Shown here piece by piece: positions 58,904 through 64,000 of a DNA stretch of 64,000 nt. The stretch is from assembly GCA_037974665.1 (NCBI GenBank), contig CM075765.1, positions 12,953,501 through 13,017,500 on the forward strand, in the 5' to 3' direction. Under the pieces are notes generated by a model. It did no database searches. It was not told the DNA's origin and was given only the letters and a program-made list of their open reading frames with translations. Source of the stretch: Ehretia macrophylla (lineage: Eukaryota > Streptophyta > Magnoliopsida > Boraginales > Ehretiaceae). Each line of letters starts with the position of its first letter. Position 1 is the stretch's first letter. The translations under genes were made by a program, and so were the position numbers.

Positions 58904-60035
58904 GCAAAAATTATTTTGGTCCTTGAGATTTTGTATAAAGTCTAAACTAGTCTCTGAGATTTGTAAAAAGATTAAGTAGGTCCCTCCTATTATCTATAAC
59001 TTAATAGTCAAAGATTTTACCAAATAAAAAGATTTAAATGCCCTTTCTTTAGTGGTTGGAGATTTGGAGGGAAAGAAAAAAAAAGATTGGGAACATGCAA
59101 TAAGTATAACTATTTAAGCACTCAAGTCATTTTTTCTCGTCATTTGAAAACAAAAAAGAAACAATAATAATAGATGAAAAAAATATAAATATTAAATGTA
59201 AAAAAATAATTCATATGTAACGAATTCCTCGTTTATTATTATTTTTTCCTTTTTGTTTTCAAATGACGAAGAATTCGTTACATGTGAATTATTTATTATG
59301 CCAACTAAGCATCCAATAAGTAATGCCAAATTGGTAATAAAAATAAAATAATATCTAACATTACTCTACATGCAAACGACCATTAGGTTGCATTGCCTGG
59401 ACAACCCTCTCCTTTTGACGTAAAACGATGCACCATTAGTTGTCCTAGTATCTCCTAGTACCTGCATTGAAGAATTCCTAAATAATGGAGATTTTTTAAA
59501 AATTCTTTTTTTAACCATACCTTAGACTTTCCTTTTTTTTTTTTTTAAAAAAAAGCTTTTTTTTTGATCGAAATAAGATTATATAAAAGATAAACAAAAT
59601 TACGCCAAAGCAAGCCTACATTCGATTGTTTTCTTTCTTTACTTGTTCACATGTAACGAATTTCTCGTCATTTAAAAACAAAAAAAGAAAAAATAATAAT
59701 AGACGATAAATTCGTTACATGTGAATTATTTTTTCACATTTAATATTTGTATTTTTTTCATCTATTATTAGTTTTTCTTTTTTGTTTTCAAATGACGAGA
59801 AAAAATTACTTGGATGCTTAAATAATTGTATTTGTTGCATGGTCCCAATCTTTTTTTTTTTCCCCTTCCCTCCAAATCTCCAATTACTAAAGGAAGAGCA
59901 TTTAAGTCTTTTTATTTGGTCAAATTTTTAACTATTAAGTCATAAATAATGAGAATGACTTATTTAGTCTTTTTATAAACCTCAAGGACTAATTTAAATT
60001 TTATACCAAATCCCAAGAACCAAAATAATTTTTGC
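58904..60035. mobile_element. 1.1-kb palindromic element (long inverted-repeat MITE)
   Basis: GCAAAAATTATTTTGGTCCT at the left end is mirrored at the right end (complement of CCAAAATAATTTTTGC). Complementarity runs inward for more than 300 bp, including the AAATGCCCTTTCTTTAGT and AACATGCAATAAGTATAA blocks. A second, nested inverted pair (CGTCATTTGAAAACAAAAAA and ATGTAACGAATT) lies inside. No clear target duplication and no coding sequence. A transcript across it would form a long hairpin. Confidence 0.8.
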
Positions 60036-61430
60036 CCAAACAAGAAATCACGTCAGTCTCTCTCTCATCCCTTGTTACTTTCTCTTACTCTACTACTCTT
60101 CCTATTGCTACTAGTCTTTCCATCACTCTTCTTAAGAGAAGTGTGGACATATTCTGACTCATTTGAAAGGAAATCAGAGTTGAATAAAGCTATGATAACA
60201 TCAATCACATCCTTCAAATATGGTTAAGACCTAGGGGCTGAAGAAAAAAGTATGGTAAACTCACAAGACCTGACAATATCATGTGTACGAGCCCAAGAAG
60301 TGGAAATAAATATAGTATTAATGACAATATGAGTCATCAAATCATAAAATGCATCTTCTCCCTCAAAACAAGACATAACCTCTTCTTGCCATTAATCTTT
60401 TCTAGCCCATGGTTATGTTCAAAGGTAGTCTCGACAAGGTCATGACTATTTTGGTTCGAGTAGTAGACCACAGCAGGAGTGGGATACTCATCCTCTCTGT
60501 CACTTCTAAGCCACTCAGCTAACTGATCACCACAACCCTCTAGTCTATCTACAGACTGTTGTTCGGCTTGGACAAGCTGATCTAGATGTTGGCGATTTCA
60601 GATTGGTGGGGTATACATGTTGATAAAAAAAAATATGACATTAAAAACCACCATAAAATTTGGGTGAATCATAAGAGTGATAGGGAGGTACAGCGGATTG
60701 ACATTTAAAACTGTGATGTACATATATAGATGGATTTGGATGGCTTTGTCACCCTTGGTCATAAGCACTAGAATATGGGTCATTGTTTGGTATATAACCT
60801 TGAGTGGTAAAGCCATGATCACACAAAAAGTTCGGGAACTATAGTGCAAAACGAAAATTAATAGTGATATGGAAAACAATAACACAAAGCACATTCCTCA
60901 TGTAGGTTCGAGATAGAAGAAGAGGAACTACTACAATAAGCCCAATGATTGGGTTGATACATAGCTTAAAAATGAAAAGAATTAGCAACAAAACAAAGCA
61001 ACAACCCAAAAATCAACAAATAAAATCTCCTAACAAAGGCCTAATGAGCTGTGCTTAAGAATGCCAAGAAAAACTCAAAAAAGAAAAAGAAAAAAGGTAA
61101 TCACCTACCACAAACCTAAAACCTAAAATTAAAAACACTAACAAACTAATATAAACTTAAAGCAGTAAAATGATAAAAAAAATTCAAATCTAATAAAAGT
61201 AATTAACTATAAAAAAAATTAAACTAATAAAGCATGTAAATAACTAAAAGCAATTAAAGAGCAAGCAAACTATGTAAACAAGAGAAACAAAATAAAGAAG
61301 TTAAATAGATAAAACTACAAAAATTAACTAACTAACAAAATTAAAATCACAAAAATAAACTGCTTAACACAAAAACACACAAAAATTCACTGTGTCTCCC
61401 TAAAAATGGATCCAAAAACTTGAAGTCGAA
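60036..61430. other. Unassigned, possibly old retrotransposon-derived sequence
   Basis: Minus-strand frames in about 60400-60900 look protein-like in short runs (for example DREDEYPTPAVVYYSNQN) but match no family I can name. 60920-61390 is A-rich and simple. Confidence 0.25.
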
Positions 61431-62340
61431 ATCGGGGTGTGCCTAAAAATGTGTCAAAATTAAACTACCCGTTTCAAGCTTAATTACTCGCAAGTTCACG
61501 GGGTTTGTTGTAGTGGTGTATGCAACAAGGGAGGTTGATCTCCACAGGGAGGCTTCTAAATGGATCTAATGTATGCTCGTGTAAAAGTGGTCTAAAAGCC
61601 ATGAACAGAAAAATGAATTAAATTTGGATTGAGGGAACTCTACTTTAAACTAAAAGTAAACTAAGGAAAATAAGAAAGTTGATTACTCTAATTCAAAAAT
61701 GGGCTCAAATCAAAGGATGCATAAAAAATGGAGTTGTGTTAGGTCTTGCTCCTCAAACCTGCCCATGACATGGTATTTAAGCCTAGATTTAGGTAGTCAA
61801 ACTACTTTGACCAAGCTACAAGCTCGTTTGACCAAGTGAATCTAATTAGCCTAAGTCAACAATCCTAGATTTAGGTGTAATTCTAATCACCTTATTGGTT
61901 AAGGTGCGGGTTTGTCCAAACATTTTTAAGGTTAATTCACTAGGCTTGTGAGTAAACAACCTATGATTTATATGAAATTAAGCCATGTTCAAGCGAATGT
62001 TTACAAAATGCATCAATTTTAAATCCACTGCAAGCACTTTTAAGACCCAAAGAAGAAACAATCAACAATAAAGCACAAGACGCGGTTGGATATAGTCTGT
62101 ATATGTATATTCAACATATATAAACTCGCTACAAACATAATTGAAGTAAATACATGAGAATCATAAATAAAACCTAAGCAAAATCTAACATAGGTCCAAA
62201 TATTTACAAGAATATACTCAATTCAATACCCAAATCTAGAACTCAAATCCAAATCATATACAAGGTGTGAGAGAGCTTTCCTTACTACAAAATATCTAGC
62301 TCATAGTAAAATCAAAATCAACAAAAAGGTAAACAAGCAA
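61431..62340. repeat. Dispersed plant repeat with a CGCAAG...CACAGGGAGG core
   Basis: AATTACTCGCAAGTTCACGG and GAGGTTGATCTCCACAGGGA, about 35 bp apart, are a pairing I recall from the non-coding parts of plant LTR elements. No ends were found. The rest (about 61600-62340) has no recognisable gene. Confidence 0.35.
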
Positions 62341-63940
62341 AAAAGCTTCCCCATTTGATGACTTGCCAAATCAAGCCCAAAAAGCAAGTGAAACTCCAAA
62401 GTTGATTCCAAACCTTAATTCGAAGCCAAAACAAAATGGGCAGGTGTGCCTGAGAGTATATTTGAAGTGGGTAAGGTGTGTGGACAAGTGCACGAAAATA
62501 AGTGTATTATTGTGTGTAAAATTTAAAGAATATGAGTGTGTTTGTAGAAGTTAGCATTGTGTGTGAATGTGTGTAAAAATGTAGAATTAAGTGAGCAGTA
62601 AAGTATAAATTAGGAAAAAAGTGAATATCATATGGGTTCATTAAGTGCTAGTGTACAGATGATTTGGCGTGAGGTTGGTATAGATTAGTGATGTGTTACA
62701 TGGGGCCATCAATTGTGTGGTGTCGATGGTCTGCTGGATGTGGTTGAGCCGTGTGTGTATCAAAAAAAGAAAATGGCTAGTGGTTTGTTGGAGTTTGGTA
62801 GAATTGCATTCTTTTTTATAGTTGTAGGTTGGAGCGCTAATGTCACAAAGTGGTTTGTGATAGTTCTATTGTGAGCTACTCTAGTGACAAATCTTTTTGA
62901 ACTCTCTTTATTAAATATTATCAAGTATAATACTGCTGCCAAACGGCTAGTTAGAACTTCTGTGTTCTTTTTCTTTTATCTTCTTTTTTTTGTAAGTCAT
63001 TTTGTTTGGATGTTATATATCATTCACCAAAATTATCTTGTTCATTGATCTTGGTTTCAAGTATGCACGACACATGTTAAGTGAGTAGGGAACAAACTTT
63101 CCTATTCATTTATAAAGAACGAGACATTGATCCAAATAAAGGACTCGTTGCATTAATGAAATCTATAGCTATTATTATGCCACTCTAATAGCATACAACC
63201 AATGAGATGCATAAATGGCAATTTTGATCACTCTAATAGTTTTCAATTTGTTATAGAATATTATTTTTGATATTGAGGATTGCCAACTTTCTTTACTGAA
63301 TTAGCTTAATGTGCGACAAGCTTATGACATCTTTTCTAATTAATAGAAAACTTTGCCATTTCTAACCAATATTCAAAACTAATACAATGTCAATTAAGTT
63401 CCAGCTCATATAAACGATATTGCCGTACTTGACGGTTTCTTTCTTCTTCTTCTTTTTTTTTTTTTTTTGGCAATATATCTTCCTTATCTGTTGATGAGGA
63501 TTGCCAATGACCATTAATTGCTCAATCTAATCTACAAAGGTTTGGTAGAAAAAGAGAAATTAAAAACAGAAAGCCGTAATGGAGATCACACAACATTTCT
63601 TTAAATATATCTTGAAACTGATAAGTGATCAGGGAATGATTTTTTTTTAAGTTTTTCTTTTTGAGCAATGTTATATATTATCCCTTTACTTTTTTTTTTA
63701 TCATTTTTTATATGATATAATTTTTACTACATACACAAGAAATTTAATATTCAATACATGAATATTACAATACAAAAGAGGAGTGAAAGAATGAATAACT
63801 TTCGACCGAAAAATTAACACGAAAGAAAAGGTGAGAAAAGGTGACGTAAACCGTTACTCTATATCAATTGATTAATTTTATTTATATATTAGGTTGGGGA
63901 GGGGGAGCAGAGGTGTTAAGGAGAAAAAGAAGATGCAAAG
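62341..63940. other. Gene-free region to the window end
   Basis: AT-rich with a few GT-rich and poly-T tracts. No gene, RNA or transposon ends recognised. Confidence 0.35.
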
Positions 63941-64000
63941 TAAGGTGATAAAGTCTTTCGAATATTGGCAGGTCGAATCAACCCTTGGTACAACAGCATA
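63941..64000. repeat. Second copy of the 58331-58390 repeat, cut by the window end
   Basis: GTGATAAAGTCTTTCGAATA... to ...CCCTTGGTACAACAGCATA; see 58331. On the minus strand it can be read open (AVVPRVDSTCQYSKDFITL), which may hint at a coding origin, but no family was recognised. Confidence 0.55.

Noticed and set aside
60598-60894. 98-codon minus-strand frame with hydrophobic runs
   Set aside because: No family match and no splice or start support; kept only as unassigned sequence.

Overview
The window is nuclear DNA from a flowering plant, almost certainly a eudicot. It is AT-rich, has spliced genes with small plant-type GT-AG introns, and is packed with plant transposon families. It also carries a decayed piece of a chloroplast gene. 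Only three host genes are well supported: an FLZ (FCS-like zinc finger, DUF581) gene on the minus strand (18699-20106, 2 exons, 164 aa), an Ole e 1/pollen-allergen-like gene on the plus strand (36428-38023, 2 exons, 155 aa), and a 2,3-bisphosphoglycerate-dependent phosphoglycerate mutase (PGAM) gene on the plus strand (48326-52050, 7 exons, 328 aa). From memory, the same three families sit together in Arabidopsis around At1g78020-At1g78050, and FLZ and PGAM are neighbours again at At1g22160/At1g22170. The window therefore looks like a conserved gene block swollen by transposons. The three genes share no obvious pathway: FLZ is a signalling scaffold, Ole e 1 a secreted protein, and PGAM a metabolic-type enzyme.

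Layout. 1-1320: a TRIM (miniature LTR element) and the leader of a gypsy-type LTR element. 1311-15349: a FAR1-type Mutator element (MULE) with roughly 1 kb inverted ends. Its transposase is split by a solo LTR (4431-11202), which is itself split by a young Copia element (5485-10823). A hAT-type MITE with a local duplication lies in its right half. 15437-18057: a non-autonomous CACTA element with GGAGACGA repeat fields. 18699-20500: the FLZ gene and its promoter. 20500-36300: gene-poor DNA with a MULE-type MITE, hAT MITEs, an Emigrant-like MITE, an old Copia remnant with a matching 5-bp target duplication, an rpoC2 chloroplast fragment and a tRNA-derived SINE. 36331-38023: the Ole e 1 gene, with a tRNA-Pro-like fossil in its intron.

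39090-44729: a PIF/Harbinger pair, a 389-bp MITE and, 1 kb away, a full-length two-gene element with the same ends and TTA target duplications. The large element carries a 92-bp tandem repeat. 46358-46440: a G-rich, G-quadruplex-prone patch. 48326-52050: the PGAM gene, with a small hAT MITE in its last intron. 53169-64000: gene-free, with nested MITEs, AAT microsatellite DNA, a 5'-truncated LINE, a second poly(A) retro-insertion, a 1.1-kb palindromic element and unassigned repeats.

I found no CRISPR array, no rRNA, no intact tRNA gene, and no clear new multi-gene system. The most useful observations are the conserved gene trio, the PIF/Harbinger autonomous-type/MITE pair, the four-layer transposon nest and the rpoC2 insertion. 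All boundaries were read by eye; no search or alignment program was run.
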